Part shown: positions 44,554 to 53,032 of the stretch, in pieces | How positions within the stretch are numbered: position 1 is the first letter of the stretch | How the letters are laid out: each line of letters begins with the position of its first letter | DNA from: CAZROT01 sp964601895 | Lineage (GTDB): Bacteria; Pseudomonadota; Gammaproteobacteria; Enterobacterales; Enterobacteriaceae | Assembly (NCBI GenBank): GCA_964601895.1 | Contig: CAZROT010000001.1 | Location: 62,001-126,000 of the forward strand | Reading direction: 5' to 3' | Length of the DNA stretch: 64,000 nucleotides | Notes under the pieces: generated by a model | What the model was told of the DNA's origin: nothing | The model's input: the letters and a program-made list of their open reading frames with translations, nothing else | Database searches by the model: none | Translations under genes and position numbers: made by a program

Positions 44554-45156
44554 TTACCATACCGGGTATATTTTTCCGGTATCGACACCATCAACGCTGC
44601 GTCGATAAGCCAGCGCCACGCGACAGGCGGGTACGCTTTCAAAGCCCGGAAAAAAGGCAGCGTATTTTTCCAGTGATTCAGTCAGAATTGTCGGACTGAC
44701 CGCATTAATGCGAATACGCAGGTCAGAAAGCTCAGTTGCCGCAGCAAGTACAAACCCCTCCAGAGCAGCATTAACTGCCGTAGCATTAACCCCTGTACGA
44801 ATAGGGTTGTGTGTCAGAATGCCGGTTGTTAATGTGAAAGAGCCGCCAGGATTAAGATAATCTTTCCCGTTAAGCACCAGGCGTACCTGACCCATCAATT
44901 TATCCTGCAGGCCGGATATAAACTGAACGCTGGTCATTTCAGTGAGGGGCCCAAAATGAACACTGCCGGTTGCCGCAACCACAGCATCCACCTTGCCACT
45001 GCGTTTAAATAATGCCCTGACACTGGACTCATCAGTCAGATCAACCTGCAGTGAGCCGCGATGCTTTCCGACACGAATAATATCATGATCGCGTTTTAGA
45101 TCTTCTACGATGCTACTCCCTACTGTGCCGCTGGCACCAATGACCATCACCTTCAT
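44554..45156 (-). CDS. Short-chain dehydrogenase/reductase family protein without the YxxxK pair
   Basis: 200 residues from the ATG at 45156, which has AAGGAG 6 nt upstream; the frame extends to 45180 without a site. NAD(P)-binding Rossmann motif VMVIGASGTVGSSIVEDL; VDLTDESSVRALF; KVDAVVAATGSVHFGPL; NPGGSFTLTTGIL. Where classical SDRs have YSASKAAL this protein has TAVNAAL, so the catalytic Tyr and Lys are missing, as in a known subgroup of small bacterial SDR-like proteins. Substrate unknown. It stands alone on the minus strand. Confidence 0.8.
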   Translation of the reverse strand: MKVMVIGASGTVGSSIVEDLKRDHDIIRVGKHRGSLQVDLTDESSVRALFKRSGKVDAVVAATGSVHFGPLTEMTSVQFISGLQDKLMGQVRLVLNGKDYLNPGGSFTLTTGILTHNPIRTGVNATAVNAALEGFVLAAATELSDLRIRINAVSPTILTESLEKYAAFFPGFESVPACRVALAYRRSVDGVDTGKIYPVW

Positions 45157-45589
45157 TTTATTCTCCTTGCTTTGCAGCACTCATCACTGTTTCTTTTCAT
45201 TTTGCATTCAGCAATAAGGCGGTAATCAGATTGGATGATTAATTAAACCTGCACAGATCCTGTCATGGTAACAAATACAGGCGCTTTCATGCTGATTATT
45301 TTCTGTCATTCTGTGTGTGATCCGCGCCTGCCGGTTGAATGAAATAATGCAGCTGTCCTGCGCATTGGCATAACTATGCAGCTGGTCTCACAGGAAGCCT
45401 GTTAGCAAATCGGGTGTCATTTCGCAGACTATAATCTAGATATAATAATAAAGCCGGTACCTTATCAAGCCTAGCAGAAGTCGCTCTCAGTTTTCCCAAG
45501 GTAATACTGTTATTAGCGCAGGCTATATTAATCCCGATACAGCTCTTCTTCATCGGCAGACAGTGCAGCATTGCAGGTTTTGGACATGC
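45157..45589. other. Intergenic region, no feature recognised
   Basis: 433 bp upstream of the SDR gene. Short frames on both strands look random; nothing convincing is seen apart from the expected SDR promoter. Confidence 0.35.
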
Positions 45590-45882
45590 ATGGTTAAATC
45601 TACTGAACCAGACATCAAAGAGAGTCTGAAGGTATCACAGCAGTTTCTGGACGCAAGAAAATCACGTAGGCAGCGTAACATGGCGGGAAAATTTGTTGCT
45701 GCCACAGCTGAAACGGTAGCATTGACAGGTACTGCATGGGCATTTCACTGTTGGGCAGTGGCCTGAATAAAATGAAAGAACTGTTAACAGAAAAATATCC
45801 CGTTGAATTTTTTAACGTCTCCAGCAGCATCGCCAGCGACAGCAGGGCCGTAATTGCATATCACTCCGTGCCTGTAAAATAG
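45590..45882 (+). pseudogene. Unrecognised small gene split by a frameshift
   Basis: Two overlapping frames read as one protein: MVKSTEPDIKESLKVSQQF through GKFVAATAETVALTGTA in the first frame (45590 to ~45733), then MGISLLGSGLNKMKELLTEK and a tail ending YHSVPVK in another frame (45736-45882). The junction falls in a small hydrophobic stretch (about 25 apolar residues), so the parent looks like a ~95-residue protein with one membrane helix. No family is recognised. The joint reading is an inference from amino-acid character. Confidence 0.35.
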
Positions 45883-46166
45883 CGCCGTATTTTATCACCC
45901 ATAAGACAGGCAGGCCTGTTTTCCATTCACGAATAAATCACTTAGTTTCACAGAAAAGCCATTAGCCATGCTTTCCATGGAGCATCATCATAGGTGAAAA
46001 AAATCTGCCCTTGCGATTTAACTATTATCACTGGCTGTTTATAGTAATTTCTTTACTGATGGATGTTATTGTCAATAAAAATATTTTCCTGGCAATGCTG
46101 CACTGGCGCTGCAGCAAGCTGCCCAGCAAAGGGATGTTACCTTCATGACGTTAAGGAGTGTTAAAA

Positions 46167-47351
46167 ATGTTATCAGAAAAACAACGTGATATTGTTAAAT
46201 CTACCGTTCCTCTGTTGGAAACGGGGGGAGAGCTTCTCATTACACATTTTTATCAAATAATGTTAGATGAATATCCGCAAGTCAGGCCACTTTTTAATCA
46301 GGCACATCAGGCAAGTGGGGTGCAGTCACGGGCACTTGCCAATGCTGTACTGATGTATGCACGTAATATTGACGGACTCACCGTGCCCACGGAACTGGTC
46401 GCTCAAATCGTCAATAAACACGTAGCATTGCAGGTTCAGCCAGAGCATTATCCCATAGTTGGAACCTGCCTGCTGAGAGCAATCAGGGAAGTGCTTGGGG
46501 CAGAAATTGCCACAGATGAAGTGATTGATGCATGGGGAGCGGCTTATCAGCAGCTGGCTGAGATGTTGATTACCGCTGAGTCAGCAAATTATGATGCCAT
46601 TCTGCATGCCCGTGGTGGGTGGCGTGGTGAACGAAAATTCACTGTGGCTAAAAAAGAAAAAGAAAGCGCAGAAGTCACTTCTTTTTATTTTGCTCCCGTT
46701 GATGACCGGCCGTTGTATGAGTTTAAAGCAGGGCAATATATCGGTATTAAGCTCAACATTAAGGGAGAGGAAATTCGCAGGAATTATTCACTGTCTGAGT
46801 ATTACAATGAAAAATATTATCGCATTAGCGTTAAAAGGGAACAGCATGGCGTTGCCTCTGGCTATCTTCATGATGAAATAAAGGCAGGTGATGTTATCAG
46901 TCTCTTCCCACCCTCAGGCAATTTTACTCTGGCGGATAACGCCAATCCCGTTGCTTTCATCACCGGCGGTATAGGAATTACACCGGCATTCGCCATGCTG
47001 CAGCAGGCGATGCTGGATAATCGTGAGATCTGCTTTATTCACTATGCGCGCAATAAATCGGTTCACGCGTTTTCTGATGCGTTAACAGAAATAAAACGTA
47101 ATTATGATAAAATAAATTACTATTATATTTATGAAAATAACGACTCTTCTGATCCGATACAGCCAGATGCCAGCGGATTACCCTCAATGGAACACCTGAA
47201 TCTGTGGTTAAAAAATAAAAATAATACCGAGGCCTACTTTCTCGGGCCTAAACCTTTTATGGTTTTTATCAAAAAAGCGTTAAAAAGTATCGGCATACCT
47301 GATGAGCGTGTTCACTATGAATTTTTTGGTCCGGCGCAGGCATTAGAGTAG
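46167..47351 (+). CDS. hmp: Hmp, flavohemoglobin (nitric oxide dioxygenase)
   Basis: 394-residue cytosolic protein (E. coli Hmp 396) that converts NO to nitrate with O2 and NADPH. Globin domain at residues ~1-138 with Tyr B10 (FYQIM), the proximal heme histidine near HVALQVQPEHYPIVG, then a ferredoxin-reductase-like module: FAD motif RRNYSLSEYY, SGYLHDEIKAGD, and NAD(P) motif FITGGIGITPAFAML. The frame is open from a GTG at 46158, but AAGGAG sits 8 nt before the ATG at 46167. In a host-associated bacterium it defends against NO made by immune cells. No NsrR box was recognised upstream. Confidence 0.96.
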   Translation: MLSEKQRDIVKSTVPLLETGGELLITHFYQIMLDEYPQVRPLFNQAHQASGVQSRALANAVLMYARNIDGLTVPTELVAQIVNKHVALQVQPEHYPIVGTCLLRAIREVLGAEIATDEVIDAWGAAYQQLAEMLITAESANYDAILHARGGWRGERKFTVAKKEKESAEVTSFYFAPVDDRPLYEFKAGQYIGIKLNIKGEEIRRNYSLSEYYNEKYYRISVKREQHGVASGYLHDEIKAGDVISLFPPSGNFTLADNANPVAFITGGIGITPAFAMLQQAMLDNREICFIHYARNKSVHAFSDALTEIKRNYDKINYYYIYENNDSSDPIQPDASGLPSMEHLNLWLKNKNNTEAYFLGPKPFMVFIKKALKSIGIPDERVHYEFFGPAQALE

Positions 47352-47519
47352 TTTAATGAAAAGCGTCAGCTTTCTGCGTGCACAGCGGATTGATGACGCT
47401 ATATGTTTTTCCCCGATCAGTAAGGTTCCGGGGCAAGAGAAAGCAACTTAATATAGGTTATTTTTTTAGCGGCATTTCACCGGCAGCGCCGGTTTATGCA
47501 GGAGGTGGATAATATTGCT

Positions 47520-48713
47520 TTATGGTTTATTATGATTAAGATAAGTTTCTGCCAGTAACCTGCTTCTGGAGGAAATATTAAACTGTTCGAGAGATTCCTG
47601 TGAACGTCTTTTCATGTCCGCCGCAAATTCGCGCAGGATGCCGGCAATATCTTTATTCTGTTGATATCGCTGACCAATATACTCAGCAGCACTGTCAGTA
47701 AAACAGCCACATGCATTGGGGGTATAATCCTGAAGATTATCATCAATAAAAGTGATATTTTCGCGCGAACCAGAAAGGTCCTCGATGCTGTCAGTAAAAC
47801 GCGTTTTGTCATCTGTATCTAATCGCAGCGAGCTGAATACCGCCATTTTTATCGCACCTGTAAGAGGTTCGCGGTACAGGGCAGCCAGTGTCCAGTGTTC
47901 CTTTGTGCGAACAGACTCACTCTGCTCATTCTCCTGAGTAACAACAGTGTTAATGGTAAAGAGTTCAGCGACTTGTTTCAGCTTCGCCAGTGGATTCTGC
48001 CTATATTTCTCACGCAGAATTTCAGTTAACTTATTTCCTTGAGCTTTAGGATAGGTAAATTCCATGGGGGCGTTAACAGAAATGTTCTCATATTTTGCCT
48101 CCATTTTTTTACCAGATTCGTACAATTCTTCATGGGTTATAAAGCGTCCCTTATTCCATAAACCTGCTGCAGTTTCTGTTGATTCAGGAGTATTTATGGT
48201 TTTGATGATCTCTTCTTTTATTTCCATGGAAGCAGTCGGGTGTGATCCTGCCATATAGAGCAGGGCAGAAGTCTTTTTCAGTCTGGCTGCACCGCTGAAC
48301 AGATAGGTAGCATCGAGTTTCTCCTTCCTTGTCACGAGTTGCAAACTGGCCGCGGCAATCTGCTCACTGATAGTGATATTGACTGCTGAATTATCAGGTT
48401 GTGTAAACAGATCAACCAGTATTTTTTCAGCCTGATAGCCATAAATATCATTTCTTAACGCGATATTATGTAATAACTCAATACAGTTAGTGCGTATTAC
48501 TTCGCTGCCTGTATCGTTGATATGTTTCTGTAGCCCGGCAAGCGTATTACTTAGTGAGGCACAATTTCCTGTAGCTTCGGTGTCAGCTAATAGCTGTGCA
48601 AATTCCTCCTGCGTGAGGCCATAAAGATCATGCAGAGGAGCGTCAGCAGGAACGTTAGTATCTGTATGCTGCATTGAATGATTGGTGCCTGTCGGGATGG
48701 TGTTGGTTGGCAT
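47520..48713 (-). CDS. Putative effector with CE-clan (SseL/ElaD-like) deubiquitinase domain
   Basis: 397-residue soluble protein with no signal peptide. The N-terminal ~250 residues are helical and unrecognised. The C-terminal part has the order of the CE-clan cysteine proteases (YopJ, Ulp1, SseL, ElaD): His273 in KEHWTLAALYRE, a strand (MAVFSSLRLD), then the oxyanion-hole glutamine and nucleophile in DNLQDYTPNACGCF, with Cys335. The NLQ...PNACG pattern is the one found in SseL and ElaD, the enterobacterial deubiquitinases. The His-Cys spacing of 62 agrees with YopJ (63). Expected role: removing ubiquitin from host proteins after injection. Assigned from motifs only; an acetyltransferase of the YopJ type is the main alternative. 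It lies between hmp and infA, at the right edge of the island. Confidence 0.6.
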   Translation of the reverse strand: MPTNTIPTGTNHSMQHTDTNVPADAPLHDLYGLTQEEFAQLLADTEATGNCASLSNTLAGLQKHINDTGSEVIRTNCIELLHNIALRNDIYGYQAEKILVDLFTQPDNSAVNITISEQIAAASLQLVTRKEKLDATYLFSGAARLKKTSALLYMAGSHPTASMEIKEEIIKTINTPESTETAAGLWNKGRFITHEELYESGKKMEAKYENISVNAPMEFTYPKAQGNKLTEILREKYRQNPLAKLKQVAELFTINTVVTQENEQSESVRTKEHWTLAALYREPLTGAIKMAVFSSLRLDTDDKTRFTDSIEDLSGSRENITFIDDNLQDYTPNACGCFTDSAAEYIGQRYQQNKDIAGILREFAADMKRRSQESLEQFNISSRSRLLAETYLNHNKP

Positions 48714-48892
48714 AAATTACCTGTCCGCGGCGAAAATTGAGTCTGTAATAAGCGGTATTGTGCATAAAACACATTACAGAGCCAATAAAAAAACGCTCTT
48801 AATTTAGTTAACCAACCGGCTGGCAGGAACAGCTAAAGCAGGTGATGCATTTTACATTTTTACCTGTCTGGAGAGGGATAACGTTGGTTGCA

Positions 48893-49111
48893 TCAGCGGC
48901 TGCGAAAAATGATACGACCTTTGCTCAGATCATAAGGAGTCAGCTCTATCGTCACTTTATCACCGGTAAGGATGCGAATATAATTTTTACGCATTTTACC
49001 GGAGATATGCGCAGTGACTACGTGCCCGTTTTCCAGTTCAACACGAAACATGGTATTTGGTAACGTATCGAGCACGGTACCCTGCATTTCTATATTGTCT
49101 TCTTTGGCCAT
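48893..49111 (-). CDS. infA: Translation initiation factor IF-1
   Basis: 72-residue S1/OB-fold protein, the E. coli length, which binds the ribosomal A site during initiation. MAKEDNIEMQGTVLDTLPNTMFRVELENG, HISGKMRKNYIRILTGDKV and LTPYDLSKGRIIFRSR are almost identical to E. coli IF-1. It follows aat on the same strand, as in other Enterobacterales. It marks the right border of the insertion relative to clpA-serW-infA. Confidence 0.98.
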   Translation of the reverse strand: MAKEDNIEMQGTVLDTLPNTMFRVELENGHVVTAHISGKMRKNYIRILTGDKVTIELTPYDLSKGRIIFRSR

Positions 49112-49195
49112 TGAATCCTCTAGGTTTACTTAGCATTCGTTTATCCGGCAAGATAATGCCGAAAAACCCCTCTTATGTAAAGGAATGTTAGTCTG

Positions 49196-49897
49196 TCATT
49201 CTGGTGTTTTCAACGACTGAGCCTGCCAGCATTCAAGGGGGAGCGCGCTGAATTGTAACTGATATAGCTGCTGTAAAAAATGACTGCGTGTGATTTCTTT
49301 TGCTCCTAACGAGGCGGTATGATCGTTAATGACCTGGCAGTCAATCAGTTTTCCGCCATGACGGGTAAAATGTTTAGCGAATAAAATTAATGCGCATTTT
49401 GAGGCATTGCTAATGCGGCTGAACATGGATTCTCCGCAGAATAATGCACCCAAAGCAACACCATAAAGTCCACCGACTAATTCACCTTCCTGCCAGATTT
49501 CTACTGAATGTGCGTGACCCCGTTGATAAAGCTGGCAGTATGCCTGTATCACTTCATTGCCAATCCATGTCCCCTCACTGCGCTGTTCGGCACAGGCGAT
49601 GATAACATCATGAAAAGCATGATTCAGTGTTACCTGCCAGGGATGTCGATGCAGGAGGCGTTTCATACTCCGGCTGATATGAATTTCGGCAGGCAGAAGT
49701 ACTGCACGTGGATCGGGAGACCACCAGAGAATTTTTTCTCCCGGTGTAAACCACGGAAAAATACCCTGCTGATAAGCGGCCAGTAAGCGTGAGATACGCA
49801 GATCTCCACCTGAGGCTAACAAACCATTGGGCTGGCGTAATGCCTGTTCAGCTGAAGGGAATGCGAGGGAATGCTCAGACAGTTGTATAAGATGCAT
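49196..49897 (-). CDS. aat: Leucyl/phenylalanyl-tRNA--protein transferase
   Basis: 233 residues (E. coli 234). Cytosolic enzyme that adds Leu or Phe to N-terminal Arg/Lys, creating N-end-rule degrons for ClpS-ClpAP; clpA at the left end of the window belongs to the same pathway. Motifs: GIFPWFTPGEKILWWSPDPRAVL, GTWIGNEVIQAYCQLYQRGHAHSVE, GGLYGVALGALFCGESMFS and DCQVINDHTASLGA. 84 bp upstream of infA on the minus strand. Confidence 0.97.
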   Translation of the reverse strand: MHLIQLSEHSLAFPSAEQALRQPNGLLASGGDLRISRLLAAYQQGIFPWFTPGEKILWWSPDPRAVLLPAEIHISRSMKRLLHRHPWQVTLNHAFHDVIIACAEQRSEGTWIGNEVIQAYCQLYQRGHAHSVEIWQEGELVGGLYGVALGALFCGESMFSRISNASKCALILFAKHFTRHGGKLIDCQVINDHTASLGAKEITRSHFLQQLYQLQFSALPLECWQAQSLKTPE

Positions 49898-50239
49898 AAA
49901 CTTTTTTCAGATGATATCCGCTATACGAATAAGTTTATGTCATTTATTGGTGTTTTTGCCAGCAGAGAGATATTACGTCATATCACTGGCTGAGCCTGAT
50001 AACTGCCGTCACCTTTGATGATGGGACTCCGGTAAATGAAGTCTTGCGCACAGATGACAGGTTATCATCATTAAGCGGACAGGTATTTTAAATACCCGAT
50101 AGCAATTAGCGGCACGGCCCAGTATTATGTCAGGATATTTTCTGTTTTTTAATAAAAAAATGTCTATTGACAATAAATTAAAATTTATCTGGCAGGCGGC
50201 ATATTTTCGCAGGCTGTGGTTAATTTTACCGGAGAATCA
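49898..50239. other. Intergenic region between aat and a membrane-protein gene
   Basis: 342 bp holding the aat promoter (minus) and that of the membrane protein (plus). No gene is seen. In E. coli cydC and cydD lie just beyond aat; no trace of either was recognised here. Confidence 0.4.
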
Positions 50240-50710
50240 ATGATGTACTGGATGCGAATTTTATTTGCCACTGTTATTGCCGCTGGATTTGGTTTTATAT
50301 TCCATGTGCTCTATGGACGTGGGTGGGCGCTTGCTTATGAAAAAGCGGCCAGTGATGCCGGGCGTCTTGATGCTATCATTCAGGAGCCTTATCCAGCTTA
50401 TCTTGTTGTTATGGCATTGTTGACCTCTTTTCTGCCAACGCTAGGACAGGTTATTATCTGGTTATTTATACGTCAGGTTTTACCAGGAAAAACTAATTTT
50501 ATTAAAGGGTTATGGTTTACTGCCCTGATGATGCTTGCCAATCAGGGGCTGTTGCGGCAATCCATTATGAATCTGTTGATTGGCATGCCGTTAGATGTAT
50601 GGCTGGTGTCGAGTGCACAGGGATGGATTATTGTGCCGGTGATGAGTCTGTTGATTGTGTTTTTATCACCCTCATCGCCGCAACCTGGTGCCAGTTCTCC
50701 ACAGAGATAG
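50240..50710 (+). CDS. Unrecognised small integral membrane protein
   Basis: 156 residues from the ATG at 50240 (GGAG 5 nt upstream; the frame is open from 50216). Four to five hydrophobic helices: WMRILFATVIAAGFGFIFHVLYG, YLVVMALLTSFLPTLGQVIIWLF, LWFTALMMLANQGLL and GWIIVPVMSLLIVFLSP. The tail is Ser/Pro-rich. No family is recognised. It sits alone, pointing towards the 3' end of trxB, in the place where cydDC would be expected. Confidence 0.65.
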   Translation: MMYWMRILFATVIAAGFGFIFHVLYGRGWALAYEKAASDAGRLDAIIQEPYPAYLVVMALLTSFLPTLGQVIIWLFIRQVLPGKTNFIKGLWFTALMMLANQGLLRQSIMNLLIGMPLDVWLVSSAQGWIIVPVMSLLIVFLSPSSPQPGASSPQR

Positions 50711-50972
50711 CGCTGAATAATGCTGTGAACATGCAGGTAATGCCTGCATGGCGAGGCGGCGTAGAGAGGCTTTGCGTTATTTCATGGTATGCAGGGTTGC
50801 TGCTACTGGCGTTTTTTCTTATGAACGGGTTATTTTTTGCAGATTTTATACCCCTGGTCTTTCAAACTGCAGCTGTGTTGGCTGCGAACACTCAACCAAT
50901 CACACTAGTATGTCTATGCTCATGGGAGTCGTGTTCTTGCCGTCTTGCTGTAACTTATATATATGCCTCAGG

Positions 50973-51941
50973 CTATTTTCTGGCTTCCAGTGCCAGCGTA
51001 TCAAGCCAGCGTTCGGCATCCAGTGCAGCCATACAACCTGTACCAGCAGAAGTAATAGCCTGACGGTAAATGCTATCCATGACATCACCGGCTGCAAATA
51101 TACCCGGGATAGACGTTTGAGTTGCATTACCCTTGCTGCCAGACTGTACTTTGATATAGCCGTTTTCTAATTCGAGTTGCCCGGAAAAAACATCAGTATT
51201 GGGCTGATGACCAATGGCAATGAATACACCTGTCAGCGCAAGGTGCTCTGTTTTTCCATGCAGGGTATCAGATAAAATAACGCCAGTGACTCCCGTTTTA
51301 TCTCCCTGTATTTCCTGTAAGGTACGATGCGTGTGTAATATAATATTGCCATTGTTTACTTTGTTCATCAGACGATTGAGCAGGATTTTTTCTGAACGAA
51401 ATTGATCCCTGCGGTGAATTAAATGAACCTTATCAACAATATTTGACAGGTACAGCGCTTCTTCAACAGCGGTGCTTCCTCCGCCAACGACAGCGACCTG
51501 TTGATTGCGATAAAAAAATCCATCACAGGTAGCGCAGGCGGAAACTCCTCTGCCTTTAAACGCTTCTTCTGAAGGTAAACCGAGGTAACGTGCCGAAGCA
51601 CCGGTAGCGATTATCAGCGCATCGCAGCGATATTCATTTTTTTCACCAAACAGGCAGAAAGGTCGTTTGGTGAAATCAACACGCTGAATATTATCCAAAA
51701 CAATGGTGGTCTCGAATTTAGCGGCATGTTCATGCATGCGTTGCATCAGCACAGGGCCTGTCAGTGAATCTGGATCGCCTGGCCAGTTTTCTACCTCAGT
51801 GGTGGTGACCAGCTGACCACCTTTTTCCAGCCCGGTGATTAAAACAGGTTCTAAATTGGCGCGTGCAGCATAAACCGCTGCCGTATAACCCGCAGGCCCG
51901 GAACCCAAAATGATCAATTTACTATGCTTAGCTGTACTCAT
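50973..51941 (-). CDS. trxB: Thioredoxin reductase
   Basis: 322 residues from the ATG at 51941 (MSTAKHSKLIILGSGPAG). The frame is open to 52034 but the extra residues are not conserved. NADPH-FAD enzyme reducing thioredoxin (E. coli 321). FAD motif GSGPAGYTAAVYAARANL, redox-active CATC in GVSACATCDGFFYRN, NADPH motif VAVVGGGSTAVEEALYLS, and second FAD motif IFAAGDVMDSIYRQAITSAGTGCMAA. Adjacent and divergent to lrp, as in E. coli. Confidence 0.98.
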   Translation of the reverse strand: MSTAKHSKLIILGSGPAGYTAAVYAARANLEPVLITGLEKGGQLVTTTEVENWPGDPDSLTGPVLMQRMHEHAAKFETTIVLDNIQRVDFTKRPFCLFGEKNEYRCDALIIATGASARYLGLPSEEAFKGRGVSACATCDGFFYRNQQVAVVGGGSTAVEEALYLSNIVDKVHLIHRRDQFRSEKILLNRLMNKVNNGNIILHTHRTLQEIQGDKTGVTGVILSDTLHGKTEHLALTGVFIAIGHQPNTDVFSGQLELENGYIKVQSGSKGNATQTSIPGIFAAGDVMDSIYRQAITSAGTGCMAALDAERWLDTLALEARK

Positions 51942-52414
51942 TTTGACTATCTCATGTTTCAGGTCACAGGGAATATCAGCTATTGTGGGAATACAGGTAG
52001 GCGAAAATGACGATGTCAAATTCATTGACCACAATAAACTTTTATTTTTTATAAAGAAAACAAAATATTACTATATATATACCGATAATGTTATCAAGTG
52101 TACCAGTCTGGTGCAAGGTTGAAGTATACCAATTTTAATTGTTTCACTAAAACTGTTGAGAAAGCTTTTTGATAAACATATAAAAATGAAAAAATATATT
52201 ATCTATATATTAAATATTATGAATAAATATATATTGATGATTATTCAAATAGATAAATATTGCTCAAAGCAGATAATGCCGGCCTGAAGATCTGCAGGTC
52301 TGGTTATGATGACAGAGAATAAATTTACCTTACGAATTATTGTTGATAAAAACTGATTGATGCCGTTTTTACTCAGGGAATAAAGCGATAATAATATTAA
52401 AAAAGAGATTAAAA
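51942..52414. other. Divergent trxB-lrp regulatory region
   Basis: 473 bp, strongly AT-rich at 52040-52260. No gene. It holds the trxB and lrp promoters. The lrp leader is long in E. coli too and is the site of Lrp autoregulation; specific boxes could not be assigned by eye. Confidence 0.45.
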
Positions 52415-52903
52415 ATGATAAAAAAATGTTTGAAAAAAGATCTGGATCATATTGATCGTAATATATTGAATGAACTACAAAAAAATGGAAGAATTTCTAA
52501 TGTTCAACTCGCAAGGCGCATAGGCTTGTCCCCTACACCCTGTCTTGAGCGCGTACGGCGTCTTGAGCATGATAGCCTGATTCTCGGATATACTGCCTTA
52601 CTGAATCCACATTATCTCGATGCTGCCTTGTTGATACTGGTAGAGATAACATTAAATCGCGGGGCATCGGACCTGTTTCAGCAATTCAATATGGCAATAC
52701 AGGAAATTGATGAAATTCAGGAATGTTATCTGGTTTCAGGGAATTTTGACTATCTATTGAAAATACGTGTACCTGACATGTCAGCTTATCGTCATTTTCT
52801 TGGTGAAACTCTGCTGCATTTACCGGGAGTGGGTGATACCCGTACCTATGTAGTAGTGGAAGAAGTAAAGCAAAACAATCAGATTGTGGTGAAAGCACGC
52901 TGA
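52415..52903 (+). CDS. lrp: Leucine-responsive regulatory protein
   Basis: 162 residues (E. coli 164). Global feast/famine transcription factor responding to leucine. N-terminal helix-turn-helix IDRNILNELQKNGRISNVQLARRIGLS, then PTPCLERVRRLE and the RAM ligand-binding domain (GNFDYLLKIRVPDMSAYRHFL, LPGVGDTRTYVVVEEVK). The first eight residues differ from E. coli but the rest is closely conserved. Weak ribosome-binding site. ftsK follows in the same direction. Confidence 0.97.
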   Translation: MIKKCLKKDLDHIDRNILNELQKNGRISNVQLARRIGLSPTPCLERVRRLEHDSLILGYTALLNPHYLDAALLILVEITLNRGASDLFQQFNMAIQEIDEIQECYLVSGNFDYLLKIRVPDMSAYRHFLGETLLHLPGVGDTRTYVVVEEVKQNNQIVVKAR

Positions 52904-52942
52904 ATGAACAGCTGGCAAAATTCAGATAATCTGGTTAGACTC

Positions 52943-52970
52943 CTGTGTATGCATACAGGTTTGGTATAAT
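52943..52970 (+). promoter_or_regulatory. LexA (SOS) box and -10 element upstream of ftsK
   Basis: CTG-TGTATGCATA-CAG at 52943-52958 fits the LexA operator CTG-N10-CAG and is nearly palindromic. A TATAAT follows at 52965-52970. The E. coli ftsK promoter between lrp and ftsK (dinH) is also LexA-controlled, so SOS induction of ftsK appears to be kept. Confidence 0.75.
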
Positions 52971-53032
52971 TATACATACCTGTAACCTGACAGATTTATC
53001 AACCTGTAGAATAAAAAGATAACAGTATTATT

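Noticed and set aside
50512..51063. 183-codon plus-strand frame overlapping the membrane protein and the trxB end
   Set aside because: Overlaps two supported genes, with no domain and no ribosome-binding site.
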